Source of the DNA: a virus
Virus record (IMG/VR): IMGVR_UViG_3300043429_000130
Location: 55,643-119,642 of that record
Length of the DNA stretch: 64,000 nucleotides
Reading direction: 5' to 3' (one strand)
Position 1 is the stretch's first letter. The number at the start of each line of letters is the position of its first letter. The notes under the pieces were generated by a model that saw nothing but the letters and a program-made list of their open reading frames with translations, was not told the origin of the DNA and searched no databases. Shown here in pieces: positions 1 to 9,996 of the stretch. The position numbers and the translations under genes are program-made.

Positions 1-250
1 GGCCTTCTGTAACTAAGTCTGTGTTATAATCTCCCTGGCGGGCTACTACAGCACCGGTTCTACCAAATACAGAACTAACAAGATTACCACCACTCTGTGT
101 GATAAGCTGTGCTATAGAAGCAGATGATATCCTACCTCCAGGTCCGGGTACAAGAACTTTATTCTGTGTACCGGTAGTAGCAGGTATAGAAGCTACAGAT
201 ACACCTGCAGGAAAATAAGCATTACCATAACTATCTACTTGATAAGACAT
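1..250 (-). CDS. Tail fibre-type protein, N-terminal part (cut by window edge)
   Basis: The ATG at 250-248 overlaps the stop of the upstream fibre gene by 20 bases. The 83 visible codons begin MSYQVDSYGNAYFPAG and contain SVFGRTGAVVARQGDY, a motif common in phage fibre and receptor-binding proteins. The gene continues beyond position 1, so length and C-terminus are unknown. It is the last visible member of the minus-strand fibre operon. Fibre assignment is from motif and context; receptor specificity cannot be read. Confidence 0.75.
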   Translation of the reverse strand, partial: MSYQVDSYGNAYFPAGVSVASIPATTGTQNKVLVPGPGGRISSASIAQLITQSGGNLVSSVFGRTGAVVARQGDYNTDLVTEG

Positions 251-3200
251 TATCTAATTTGTTTTGTAGTTCTTCAATCTGTTTTTGTTGCTCTTTAATA
301 GCTTCAATAAGCAAAGGTACTATCTTCTCGTACTTAACTGTTAAGAAGTTCTCTCCTGATTTAGATACACCCATGTTATTATCAAATGGAGCTAATTTAA
401 CAGCTTCAGGTAATACCTCTTGTACTTCTTGTGCAAACACACCTGCTTCTCTTGTTTCTGTATCAGGTTCCCAACCATGTTTACTACCTACATTATTCCA
501 TTGATAAGTCATACCTGTTAGCTTCATCACCTTATCAATAGCATTATCTATAACTTGAATATTATGCTTTAATCTTTTATCAGAAGCATAAGCTATAATA
601 TCATAATACCCACGGAAGTGATTATCACCGTCATTTACAGAAGCTGTAATTGTAGCCCAGTCTGAGTTATTATAAAATCTAGTTCCATTATAACCATAGT
701 AAGCACCAATCTTAATACCTGTATGGAATGCAATATGTAAATCTGGGTAAGGATGAGACCATGATCCAGTTTGTCTATATATAGCATAACTATAATCTGA
801 GAAACTATTACTAAAATACAAACCAAATGGATGATCAGTAGCAACATCATGAATATTTCTAGTATAATGTGTAATTAAACTATGTAATCTTGAAGTACTA
901 TTTGGATCTAAATAATATGATGTATCATTTCTATCATAAAATATATTAGCATGTATCTCATTTACATCATAAACTGTATTACCATTTAAATACATAGTGC
1001 CATATAACCAGTTAGTACCTGTACTATATATACCTGATGGGTGATAAGATGCTGAACCAGTTCCTGCTACATTTGATGTTCCTTGAATAGAATAAGCAGA
1101 TAAGCCTGAAAATTTAACATCTGGATTTATAGTAGTACCAATTGTACCAAAAGAAGTAACTATTGATATATTCCAACCTGTACCTTGACTTCCTGCATCT
1201 GATGCTCTAAATCCAGAAGTAAAATCTAAAACACTAACTACTGGATATGACCATCCAGTGTTTGTTTCTCCAATCCATACACAGTCTACACCATCTTGAT
1301 TACCAAATCTTACAGTATGAACAGGTGCATTACTTCCACCTATAAAGGTAGCAGAAGAATTATATCCTCCTTGATCGTATGCATAGTTACCTAATAAATA
1401 CTCAGATGTTTGATTAGTAGAATAATTATAAATTCTAACTTTCATAGTCCACATAGGATTATTACCTCTAAAAGGTAATTTAATCCTTATAGCTCCAGTA
1501 GAACCGTCAGAAGAAAATGCTGCTCCTTTAGGTGCAAATACTCTACTAACAACGTTTGGAGATGAAGAAGAGTACCCATTACTACCAAAAGAACCATCAG
1601 AATGAATATTACCTGCAATACGTAAAGATGTACCTGATGTATTAGGATCTAAATAATATCCTCTATCGTTGTTATCATAGAATATAGTACCATAAACTGC
1701 TCCACCAGATTCTAAATATGAAGAAGCATATAAATAATCAAAACTTCTTTGTGAAGTTGTTCCAGAACTAGATGCGTAGTTAACGGATTGAGATCCAATG
1801 TTACCAGCATGTATAACAGGACTTCCTGCAGATATACCGCCACTAGTACCATTTATATATAACATACCTCTGATTTTAGTATTACCAGAAGTATCAACTA
1901 TTAATCTACCATGATGAGCATCGTTGCCTGACCAAGCATCACCAATACCATAATGACCATTACCATCTTGAAGATCGCTGTATCCAATGCTAAATATACC
2001 AGGATTATAGTTAGCAATACCCATAGTCCATAATCTATATCCTCCAGCACTTAAAGTTCCACTCATTACTATATAAGCACCATGAGTAGTATTAGTACCG
2101 TTATAAGCATTCAAGTGTAATGCTGGATAGTAATCAGCATTTATTGCAATAGCTTTTCTATTATCATCAGCATATATACGTGATGAAGTATCTATACCTA
2201 CACGTAGTGATGTATATGAGCTTGCATTAGGAATCTTTAATGCACTTAAGTTTGAAACACCATTAGGGTCTACATAATATCCTGTATCATTAGAGTCGTA
2301 GAATATTGGTGCTCTCATAGAACCTGCTGCTTCCATATAAACATGAGAGTACACTCTAGCATCTTCTATAAGAAGTCTACTATTACCACCAACCATCATA
2401 TTTACACTATGGCCTGTATAACTTCCTATAAATACAGAACCTGGAGTATGCACATACATACCTGCTTCAATACCAGGTGTTCTAGCATGTAATACAAATT
2501 TAACATGAGGACCATTACTAAATCTTACTTGAGTACCCCATCCACCTGGATCTGACCAATCATCTCCACTATCTCCTACATAAAGGTTTCTTAAACGTGA
2601 ACCTCCTGCTGGATTAAGATAATATGCTGTATCATTTGAATCGTAGAAAATAGGAGCACGCATGTCATCTCTAGCCCTAATAGAACCAGAAACAGCAGCT
2701 AAAAATGTACCATTTTCCATTACAAGAAGACCATGTGTATTAAGGTTTCCTGCTACACCACCTGCATTAGGATGAGACCAAGCTAAACCATAAAGTGAAC
2801 CTGTAGTTGTACCATCAGCAGGTAACTTATATGCGTCTCCCATTGCAAATACACCTTGATATCTAGTAGATGTATACACACCTACTACAGTGTTGCCATA
2901 GTTATCATCTATATAAAAATTACCATTAGCTCCATTTGCAGTAGTAGCATTACCACTAATATTCATACTAACACCACTCATAGCAGAAGCTAAACCTTGT
3001 AATGTATAACTTCTAATATAATAATCACCACTATTAAAACCAGCTATATAACTAATACCAGTACCTCTTTCAGAACCACCACCAGATGTATAGAAATAAG
3101 AGTTTTGAATGTAACCATTAGAATCACGTTGTACTATTGTATTAGCACCACCTGTTTGATTAGGACCATAACCTCCCAACTGTGAAGAGTTTGTTGCTGT

Positions 3201-5042
3201 AGAAGCATTACCAGATAAACTTCCACTAAATGTAGGAGCACTAACCGTACCTGTCATAGTAAGATTACCTGATTGGTCCATTACAAATACTTGAGTGCCA
3301 CTAGAATTTCTTATTTGGAAGTTAGTTTGAGAAACTATATTATAACTACCTGCACCTGTAGCTCCACTTGTATTAAATGATATTACAGCAGTTGAACCCG
3401 GAAGTCTGACGTTTTCATTATAGTTTCCTCCAGGACCTTGAGCTATTAATAATCCTACTGTAACAGCGTTTGATGTAGTGCTTCCTCTACTTGTTACCGA
3501 GTTTAATGTATCTGTCTCGGTATATGATGTAATATAACCGGGCCCATTAGTAAGTTGATTTAAATTAGTAAGATTACCACTATGATATATAGTGTTACCA
3601 TCCCAATATAAAACTTGATTTGTTCTCATTTCTAAGAACGTACCTTTTACACCACTAATATGAAATGCAATACCTGTTGCAGTATTATCATAAGATTCTG
3701 TCCATAAAGCTGCTGTAGTATAGTTACCAGCTGTTTGAGATTTTCTAGTTCTTAATCCACCATAATAAGTTGTTTCGGTAGAAGTAGTAGCTCCACGAGC
3801 TGTAACATTAGCAAGAGTAGAAGTCTCAGTATAAGAACTTATGTACCCACTTGGATTACTATTATTATAGGGTGTATACCCTAAAGCTGTTGTAACATTA
3901 GAAGAAGTTATTCCTGTAATATATCCAGATGGATTGGTAGAATTATAAGGTGTATACCCTAATGCATTGGTTACTTGAGTAGATGTAATACCTGTTAAAT
4001 AGCCACCACTTGCGTGGTTACCCCACCCATATGCAGTATTCCAGTTTGCACTATTGTCAGTTATGGATGTGCCCCAGGCAGTACCTGTAGATAAAGCTAT
4101 TCCTGCACTAGGATAAACCATTGAGTTAATAGTCCAACTACGGTTGGCTGTTAAATCATAGCTAGTTCCATTGATAGTTATAGTTCTAGCTTGTGGAACT
4201 TTTGTTCCTATAGAAGTAGAAACAGTTGTGGCAAAATTAGGATCATCACCAAGAGCTGCCGCAAGTTCGTTGAGTGTATCAAGAGTTCCTGGAGCTGCGT
4301 CTACTAAATTAGAAATAGCTGTACCTACATACGTTTCTGTAGCATACCCAGTTAAAGCAGATGATGTGATATATCCAGCTCCGTTAGTAAGCTGGTTGTT
4401 GTTAGTAATAGTATTAACTACGTTTAGGTTACCTCCTACAATAGATAAACTGATCCCAGCACCTGCTGAAGCAGTTAGTACACCTGTATTAATAACGTTT
4501 AAGTTCTGATCAACTACTGAAAGACTAATACCAGATCCGGCAGACGCTGTTAGTATACCAGTATTTATTACATTAAGATTCTGATTAACAACACTAAGGC
4601 TAATACCTAATCCAGCTGAGGCTGTTAATATACCTGTGTTTACAACATTTAAGTTTTGGTTTACAACACTTAAACTAATACCGGCTCCTGAACTAGCAGT
4701 AAGTATACCAGTATTAACAATGTTAAGGTTTTGATTAACTACACTTAATGATATACCTAAACCAGCACTAGCTGTCATCACACCTGTATCAATAGACCAA
4801 GCACGGTTAGAAGAAAGATCGTAAGAAGTTCCGTTGATAGTAATAGTTCTACTAGTAGGTGCATAAGCAGTTACAGCACCACCTACAATAGATCTTACCC
4901 ATGCAGTGGTTGGAACCTTTCCGCTATTATCTTCACCAGTAGGAGCTATGCCTAAAGCAAGACTAGCCGGTAATACCACATGACCGTCTGCATCATACTG
5001 AAATACATTAAGTATATGGGAGGTCTTCCTTTGTTTGTTCAT
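231..5042 (-). CDS. Giant tail fibre with C-terminal S74 intramolecular chaperone
   Basis: A 1603-residue fibre. The C-terminus carries a peptidase S74 / intramolecular chaperone domain: SDKRLKHNIQVIDNAIDKV, then GVFAQEVQEVLPEAV, ending in a short coiled coil. In this family the domain trimerises the fibre and cleaves itself off just before the Ser-Asp of the SDKR motif. Residues 86-210 are five 25-residue tandem repeats. Four FYDxNDxxYYxDP-type modules lie along the shaft, typical of beta-rich fibre stalks. The N-terminal TTAWVR motif also occurs in the next fibre, so both may attach at a similar site. Its start is 9 bases past the stop of the preceding fibre gene. It probably binds the host surface. 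Confidence 0.9.
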   Translation of the reverse strand: MNKQRKTSHILNVFQYDADGHVVLPASLALGIAPTGEDNSGKVPTTAWVRSIVGGAVTAYAPTSRTITINGTSYDLSSNRAWSIDTGVMTASAGLGISLSVVNQNLNIVNTGILTASSGAGISLSVVNQNLNVVNTGILTASAGLGISLSVVNQNLNVINTGILTASAGSGISLSVVDQNLNVINTGVLTASAGAGISLSIVGGNLNVVNTITNNNQLTNGAGYITSSALTGYATETYVGTAISNLVDAAPGTLDTLNELAAALGDDPNFATTVSTSIGTKVPQARTITINGTSYDLTANRSWTINSMVYPSAGIALSTGTAWGTSITDNSANWNTAYGWGNHASGGYLTGITSTQVTNALGYTPYNSTNPSGYITGITSSNVTTALGYTPYNNSNPSGYISSYTETSTLANVTARGATTSTETTYYGGLRTRKSQTAGNYTTAALWTESYDNTATGIAFHISGVKGTFLEMRTNQVLYWDGNTIYHSGNLTNLNQLTNGPGYITSYTETDTLNSVTSRGSTTSNAVTVGLLIAQGPGGNYNENVRLPGSTAVISFNTSGATGAGSYNIVSQTNFQIRNSSGTQVFVMDQSGNLTMTGTVSAPTFSGSLSGNASTATNSSQLGGYGPNQTGGANTIVQRDSNGYIQNSYFYTSGGGSERGTGISYIAGFNSGDYYIRSYTLQGLASAMSGVSMNISGNATTANGANGNFYIDDNYGNTVVGVYTSTRYQGVFAMGDAYKLPADGTTTGSLYGLAWSHPNAGGVAGNLNTHGLLVMENGTFLAAVSGSIRARDDMRAPIFYDSNDTAYYLNPAGGSRLRNLYVGDSGDDWSDPGGWGTQVRFSNGPHVKFVLHARTPGIEAGMYVHTPGSVFIGSYTGHSVNMMVGGNSRLLIEDARVYSHVYMEAAGSMRAPIFYDSNDTGYYVDPNGVSNLSALKIPNASSYTSLRVGIDTSSRIYADDNRKAIAINADYYPALHLNAYNGTNTTHGAYIVMSGTLSAGGYRLWTMGIANYNPGIFSIGYSDLQDGNGHYGIGDAWSGNDAHHGRLIVDTSGNTKIRGMLYINGTSGGISAGSPVIHAGNIGSQSVNYASSSGTTSQRSFDYLYASSYLESGGAVYGTIFYDNNDRGYYLDPNTSGTSLRIAGNIHSDGSFGSNGYSSSSPNVVSRVFAPKGAAFSSDGSTGAIRIKLPFRGNNPMWTMKVRIYNYSTNQTSEYLLGNYAYDQGGYNSSATFIGGSNAPVHTVRFGNQDGVDCVWIGETNTGWSYPVVSVLDFTSGFRASDAGSQGTGWNISIVTSFGTIGTTINPDVKFSGLSAYSIQGTSNVAGTGSASYHPSGIYSTGTNWLYGTMYLNGNTVYDVNEIHANIFYDRNDTSYYLDPNSTSRLHSLITHYTRNIHDVATDHPFGLYFSNSFSDYSYAIYRQTGSWSHPYPDLHIAFHTGIKIGAYYGYNGTRFYNNSDWATITASVNDGDNHFRGYYDIIAYASDKRLKHNIQVIDNAIDKVMKLTGMTYQWNNVGSKHGWEPDTETREAGVFAQEVQEVLPEAVKLAPFDNNMGVSKSGENFLTVKYEKIVPLLIEAIKEQQKQIEELQNKLDNVLSSR
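4413..4787 (-). repeat. Five tandem 75-base coding repeats in the fibre gene
   Basis: Five consecutive units encode 25-residue repeats of the form TGxxTASxGxGISLSVVxxN followed by LNVVN or LNVIN. The units differ mostly at synonymous positions, so the protein repeat is kept while the DNA has drifted. Such repeats usually form successive turns of a fibre shaft and allow length change by recombination. Confidence 0.9.
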
Positions 5043-5051
5043 AACCTACTA

Positions 5052-8000
5052 TTATCTATTTATAAGTTGTTTTACTAAATCTTTAAGTTCTTCTATCTCA
5101 CTCTTCTGAGATTCTATTTGTGTCTGCTGCTCTTTTATAGCTTCTGTAAGTAATGCTACCATTTTGCTATAATCTATCGAATGCCTATCACTAATTCCAG
5201 CAAGTAGGTCAGGCTGTACGCTAACTACTTCAGGAACAATTTCCTTAACATCTTGCGCAATGAAACCAAGCTTAGTAGACTTATCTTCAATGTCTATTCT
5301 GTTATAATAAACACCTGTTAGCTGCAATACTTTTTCTAACGCATTCTTAACAGGGGTAATATTACTTTTAATCCTTTTGTCAGAATAAGCAGTTACGTCA
5401 CCAGACGCTGTAGCGTTACCTGAGTTGTCCACTCTAAATATCCAGTTTCTTCCAGTGTTTAAAAAACCGATTTCATTTGCGGCTGAGTTGTGAATATAAT
5501 TCCTAGTTGTGCCGCCACCTATAAAGTGTATAGACGCATCAGAGTTACCACTATGTACATAAAAATCAGAACCATTTTCTGGATATAAATGCCATCCTGT
5601 ATTAGACCAATAGATACCGTTGTTGTTGGTGTGATTTCTGAACCAACCACCGGATGTATAAACATCATTACCAGTTACACTACTTGCTGCAGTAAGACTA
5701 CCAGCCACAGTTACATACCCATTCCATATTCTAAATTGCTCTCCATTACCATACCTGAACTCCATTCTATCTGAGTATCCAAGTATAGATGTAGTAGGCA
5801 TACCTGATTCACCAGATGCACTAAAAGCAATTACAGATACTCCGTTTGGTGCATTGAACAGTCTTATATTTTCATTGTATGCATTAAAATTACCTCCATT
5901 GTTTATCCATACAGAACCATTACTTATCGTACTTCCAAAACTAGCAGCACCTGTACTAGAAAGAGTCATAGATGATGTTCTTGTTCCTCCTGTAGTAGTA
6001 TTGTAAAAAAACCAATCACCGCTAGGAGAAAATCTCATGTATGCCTGACCAAAGTTTCCATTAAATCTTCCGAAGCCACTTGGAGAACCTCCGTTATTAA
6101 TCACGTTATATCCAAAACCAGCCCAGTCCCATGTCACTCCGGGTTCAGAGCACCATTGATATAATACAACTCTTCCTGTTGCTGCTCCATTATTTGCAGC
6201 AGGTAATTCATTTTGAATATATGAAGTTCCGTGTCCTCCTGTATTTGTAAATCCATCTATTGAATAATATGCTCTACTTGCTACACTTGCACTGCCTGCA
6301 CTAGTAGCATAGTTAACAGATTGAGAACCGATGTTACCAGAATGTATTAATGTTCTTATTGTACCATTATCAAAAAAAGTACCATTAGCATAAATATAAT
6401 ATGTACCACCAACCGGTGAGCCAATATACGTTCCATAGCTTCCGTTATACCCAAAAGCATCGGTCATTGCACCATGTGAAAACATTGTACCACTACTTAA
6501 GCTAGAGTAAAATCTTGGGGCACGCATATCTCCCGCTGCAAATATTGTACTAGCCGACCAGATATATCCAGTGAAATTTGACATCATCCACTGAGCATAA
6601 GCTGATGTTGCTCCAACAAAATTAGATGTCAACACTCCATTGCCATTTACATTAGCTGCTGACATACCAAATAATTCAGCGCCAACTGTTGTATATCCAC
6701 CAAATGTGTGATTCCCAGAAGGATTATTTTTCCAATACAATCCCCAGTTAGCTGCGTTTTCTTGGAATATCCATGCATCAACTTCAGATACAGCATGCTT
6801 TAAAAGTATAGAACCACCAGGAGCAGTAAAAGTTATTCCACTAGCAGTACTAGAACCACGTGACATTACTGTTGCTAGTGTATCTGTTTCTGTATATCCT
6901 GTTATATACCCGGGGCCGTTAGTTAACTGGTTAAGATTAGTTAAGTTACTAGAATTCCAAACAGTATATTCTGTTCCGTTACTAGCGGCCCATTTTATTG
7001 ATCTACCTCTAAATACGTAATCTCCTGTATCAGTTGGTTCACCCCAATATACATTTTTACCAGATTCAAAATTATATACACCACTTACTGAACTATGTGC
7101 ACCTTTATACACAACTCTCCAGTATCCTGATGCTACATCTACTTTATATGCTGGATTAGTTATACCTGTATAATCACCACCAGCATTTGACCAAGCAGCA
7201 GCAAACACAGGAGTTCCACTCATTGTACCACCTGATAAAGGAAGAGCGTATGAATTATAATTACCGGCATGAATTATAGTATTGCCAAGTATACTAGCAC
7301 CAGTAGAAACAATTCTAAGTACTGAACTATTATTAGAACCTAAATGTAAAGGAGCATCTTGTACATTTATTATAGCAGCGTGGTTAGGTCCATGATATCC
7401 AGTAGGAGAACTTTCATTACAGTATCCAAGTAAGAGACCCCATGAACTATTATGACTAATATTCATTTGGTTATCTGTTCCACCTGTAACATTAAATATG
7501 CCACCATTTGTAGAACCACCTGTACCTATATTAGTCTTACCAGTTACAGTACCACCAGAAAGAGGTAAATAGTTACTAGGAATAAAATTTCCAGCATGCC
7601 AAACTTGGTTACCTCCTTGTTGAAGAGATCCAGTTACTACATTAACTGTTGAACCAGTAATGCGTAAAGTAGATGCTGATCCTTCAATATTTACAGTACC
7701 ATAAGTACTTGTTTGTCTGTTATAAGCTATTATATAAACTTGTCCTCCTGATGTACCTATTTCAGCTGCTAAACCTGTTGCAGCATTACCTGTATACCAA
7801 CCAGTAAAACGACCCATTCCACCTGTAGATATATCTCCACTAAAATCTCTCTGTGATACTGTTACAGCATTTCCTGAAATATTAGTTTGATCTCCTGTAT
7901 TAGTACCACTAAGATTTGCAGCTGTTAGTGAACCTGTAAAGTTAGCTGTACCATCTACAGCCATACTAAATCTTGTATCTGAATCTAAAGCTGCCCAACT

Positions 8001-9986
8001 TCTAGCTATTTTAAACTTATCACTATCTGAGTTATCAATACCCATTGACCAACCTTGCACACCTCCAATATCAAAAGAAAGTATTGGATCACCTCCAGTT
8101 GCAGAACTAGTTCTGATTGCTATAATAGCATTTGACGTAGCAGTTGTTCCTGTATTATATAAATATATAACAGGAACATTGGTACTTGCAGCAGTACTAT
8201 ACGTATCATTTGTATTAGTAATAGTAAAACCTGTATTAGTTGTACTATTTCTTAAAATAACACTTTGTAAAGTATCTGTTTCTGTATACCCAGTAATAAA
8301 TGCAGGAGCTCCAGTAATCTTAGACCAAGCCAAAGCTGTAATCCAAGAAGGATCTGAGTATGTACTAGTAGTATATACTAAACTATCTGTAATACCATAT
8401 CCTGCAATAGTAGTAGGTTTTGCAGATACGTTTGCAAAAGAAATACCTGTTATATAACCATTAGGGTTTGAAGCTAAGTAGTAAGTTGAGTTATCATAAC
8501 TCACTGTAGTACCGCTTACCTTTACAAAGCCTGTACCATTAAGTTGAGCTTGTTTTGTACCTATACTTGTTGCCACTGTAGTAGCAAAGTTAGGATCGTC
8601 TCCAAGAGCAGCCGCTAACTCATTCAATGTATCTAATGTACCAGGAGCAGCATCTACTAAATTAGAAACAGCTGTGTTTACATAAGATTGAGTAGCATAA
8701 GAATTATTTGTAAGGTAGGTTCCTACACGTGCGTCCGTGTAATATAAGTTAGTACCTTCTACAATGTTTGTAGTTGATGCAGCAACCTTAGTCCATAGAC
8801 CTGTAGATGCTACATATTTAATCATGTCTCCATCTGATGCATTCTTTACAGAAAGATCATGAAGTTCATCTAGCTCAAAACCGTTTTGTACTTTTACAAA
8901 AATCTCACCATTATTTTGTTGTACACGTGTAACAACACCAATAAATACTAGGTGAGCTGGAGCTGTAGGTTTATTTAATAAACCAAAAATAAGATTACCA
9001 TCTGTTCCTAACCATACAGGATCACCTGCATTTGCACCATTTGTATTTAATCCAGCAAGTAAACCTTCTGTTACAACAAAACCTTGACCATTTGTTGCTA
9101 AATTTTGAGCAACTAGTCCTAGTGTTTTACTAGATGTTTGTTCAGAAGCATTAGATGCTTTAGAAACAATCATATTAGTACCATCAGCAGATGATACATA
9201 AACCGCTTGACCTTTTGTTAAATCAACTCCTGCTTTTACAGTGTGTTGTACAGTACTTGTAAAATTAGGAATCCATGTAGTATTATAATCAGTACCATCC
9301 ACCTTAGCTAAGATGTCTCCAGCTATACCACCAGACGGAACTAGCCCTTGGTAGTTAGGTATATTAAATACTCCTGTAGAAGAATTATAAGTAGCTGCTC
9401 CTGATACTCCTGTAGTGGTTAAACTAACTGCGGCTCTTGCACGAGCATTTGTATAATATAAGTTTACAACTCCTTCAGGAAGTTGATCTGTAGTGGTTGA
9501 AGTTCCTTGATAAACAGGGCTAGCTACAATTACATCTATAATATCCCCAGTTGCCGCAGCTTCATTTAATGTAAATGTGCTACCGTTAGTAGCTGTACTT
9601 TGATTAGGAGATAAGTATACACCATTTAAGAATATATCAATAAGTCCTGGTGCATAACCATTTGTTACAGTGAATACGGTTTGTCCTTCTGTAACAACAA
9701 ATGTTTGTGTAGACTTAAGAGAGCTAGCACTACCACCAGTTACAGATAATACACCACTTCCTGAATCTATTGACAGACCAGTACCAACTTTAATACCTCC
9801 AAGTGTACTTGCAGAGGCAATAGGTAAGCTGTAAGGTTGAACGAAAGTTCTAACCCATGCAGTGGTTGCTAACTTAGTAGAATTGTCGTTAGCATCAGGG
9901 GTCTGACCAGTAGCAGTATTGTTAAGTGTAACTACACCATCTACTGTCAGACCAGCTTTAGCTAGTATGTCAGATAGAAATTTCAT
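5052..9986 (-). CDS. Giant tail fibre with C-terminal S74 intramolecular chaperone (second copy)
   Basis: A 1644-residue fibre with the same design as its downstream neighbour. The C-terminal S74 chaperone begins SDKRIKSNITPVKNALEKV, continues KLGFIAQDVKEIVPEVV, and ends in a coiled coil; autocleavage before the SD is expected. The N-terminus (MKFLSDILAKAGLTVDGVVT, then TTAWVRTFV) likely attaches to the virion. About residues 100-170 resemble a fibre module with YLSPNQSTATNGSTF. The segment around NLVDAAPGTLDTLNELAAAL is nearly identical in the other giant fibre, evidence of module exchange. The C-terminal chaperones differ clearly, so the two fibres should fold separately. Confidence 0.9.
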   Translation of the reverse strand: MKFLSDILAKAGLTVDGVVTLNNTATGQTPDANDNSTKLATTAWVRTFVQPYSLPIASASTLGGIKVGTGLSIDSGSGVLSVTGGSASSLKSTQTFVVTEGQTVFTVTNGYAPGLIDIFLNGVYLSPNQSTATNGSTFTLNEAAATGDIIDVIVASPVYQGTSTTTDQLPEGVVNLYYTNARARAAVSLTTTGVSGAATYNSSTGVFNIPNYQGLVPSGGIAGDILAKVDGTDYNTTWIPNFTSTVQHTVKAGVDLTKGQAVYVSSADGTNMIVSKASNASEQTSSKTLGLVAQNLATNGQGFVVTEGLLAGLNTNGANAGDPVWLGTDGNLIFGLLNKPTAPAHLVFIGVVTRVQQNNGEIFVKVQNGFELDELHDLSVKNASDGDMIKYVASTGLWTKVAASTTNIVEGTNLYYTDARVGTYLTNNSYATQSYVNTAVSNLVDAAPGTLDTLNELAAALGDDPNFATTVATSIGTKQAQLNGTGFVKVSGTTVSYDNSTYYLASNPNGYITGISFANVSAKPTTIAGYGITDSLVYTTSTYSDPSWITALAWSKITGAPAFITGYTETDTLQSVILRNSTTNTGFTITNTNDTYSTAASTNVPVIYLYNTGTTATSNAIIAIRTSSATGGDPILSFDIGGVQGWSMGIDNSDSDKFKIARSWAALDSDTRFSMAVDGTANFTGSLTAANLSGTNTGDQTNISGNAVTVSQRDFSGDISTGGMGRFTGWYTGNAATGLAAEIGTSGGQVYIIAYNRQTSTYGTVNIEGSASTLRITGSTVNVVTGSLQQGGNQVWHAGNFIPSNYLPLSGGTVTGKTNIGTGGSTNGGIFNVTGGTDNQMNISHNSSWGLLLGYCNESSPTGYHGPNHAAIINVQDAPLHLGSNNSSVLRIVSTGASILGNTIIHAGNYNSYALPLSGGTMSGTPVFAAAWSNAGGDYTGITNPAYKVDVASGYWRVVYKGAHSSVSGVYNFESGKNVYWGEPTDTGDYVFRGRSIKWAASNGTEYTVWNSSNLTNLNQLTNGPGYITGYTETDTLATVMSRGSSTASGITFTAPGGSILLKHAVSEVDAWIFQENAANWGLYWKNNPSGNHTFGGYTTVGAELFGMSAANVNGNGVLTSNFVGATSAYAQWMMSNFTGYIWSASTIFAAGDMRAPRFYSSLSSGTMFSHGAMTDAFGYNGSYGTYIGSPVGGTYYIYANGTFFDNGTIRTLIHSGNIGSQSVNYATSAGSASVASRAYYSIDGFTNTGGHGTSYIQNELPAANNGAATGRVVLYQWCSEPGVTWDWAGFGYNVINNGGSPSGFGRFNGNFGQAYMRFSPSGDWFFYNTTTGGTRTSSMTLSSTGAASFGSTISNGSVWINNGGNFNAYNENIRLFNAPNGVSVIAFSASGESGMPTTSILGYSDRMEFRYGNGEQFRIWNGYVTVAGSLTAASSVTGNDVYTSGGWFRNHTNNNGIYWSNTGWHLYPENGSDFYVHSGNSDASIHFIGGGTTRNYIHNSAANEIGFLNTGRNWIFRVDNSGNATASGDVTAYSDKRIKSNITPVKNALEKVLQLTGVYYNRIDIEDKSTKLGFIAQDVKEIVPEVVSVQPDLLAGISDRHSIDYSKMVALLTEAIKEQQTQIESQKSEIEELKDLVKQLINR

Positions 9987-9996
9987 TCAGAGTTTA

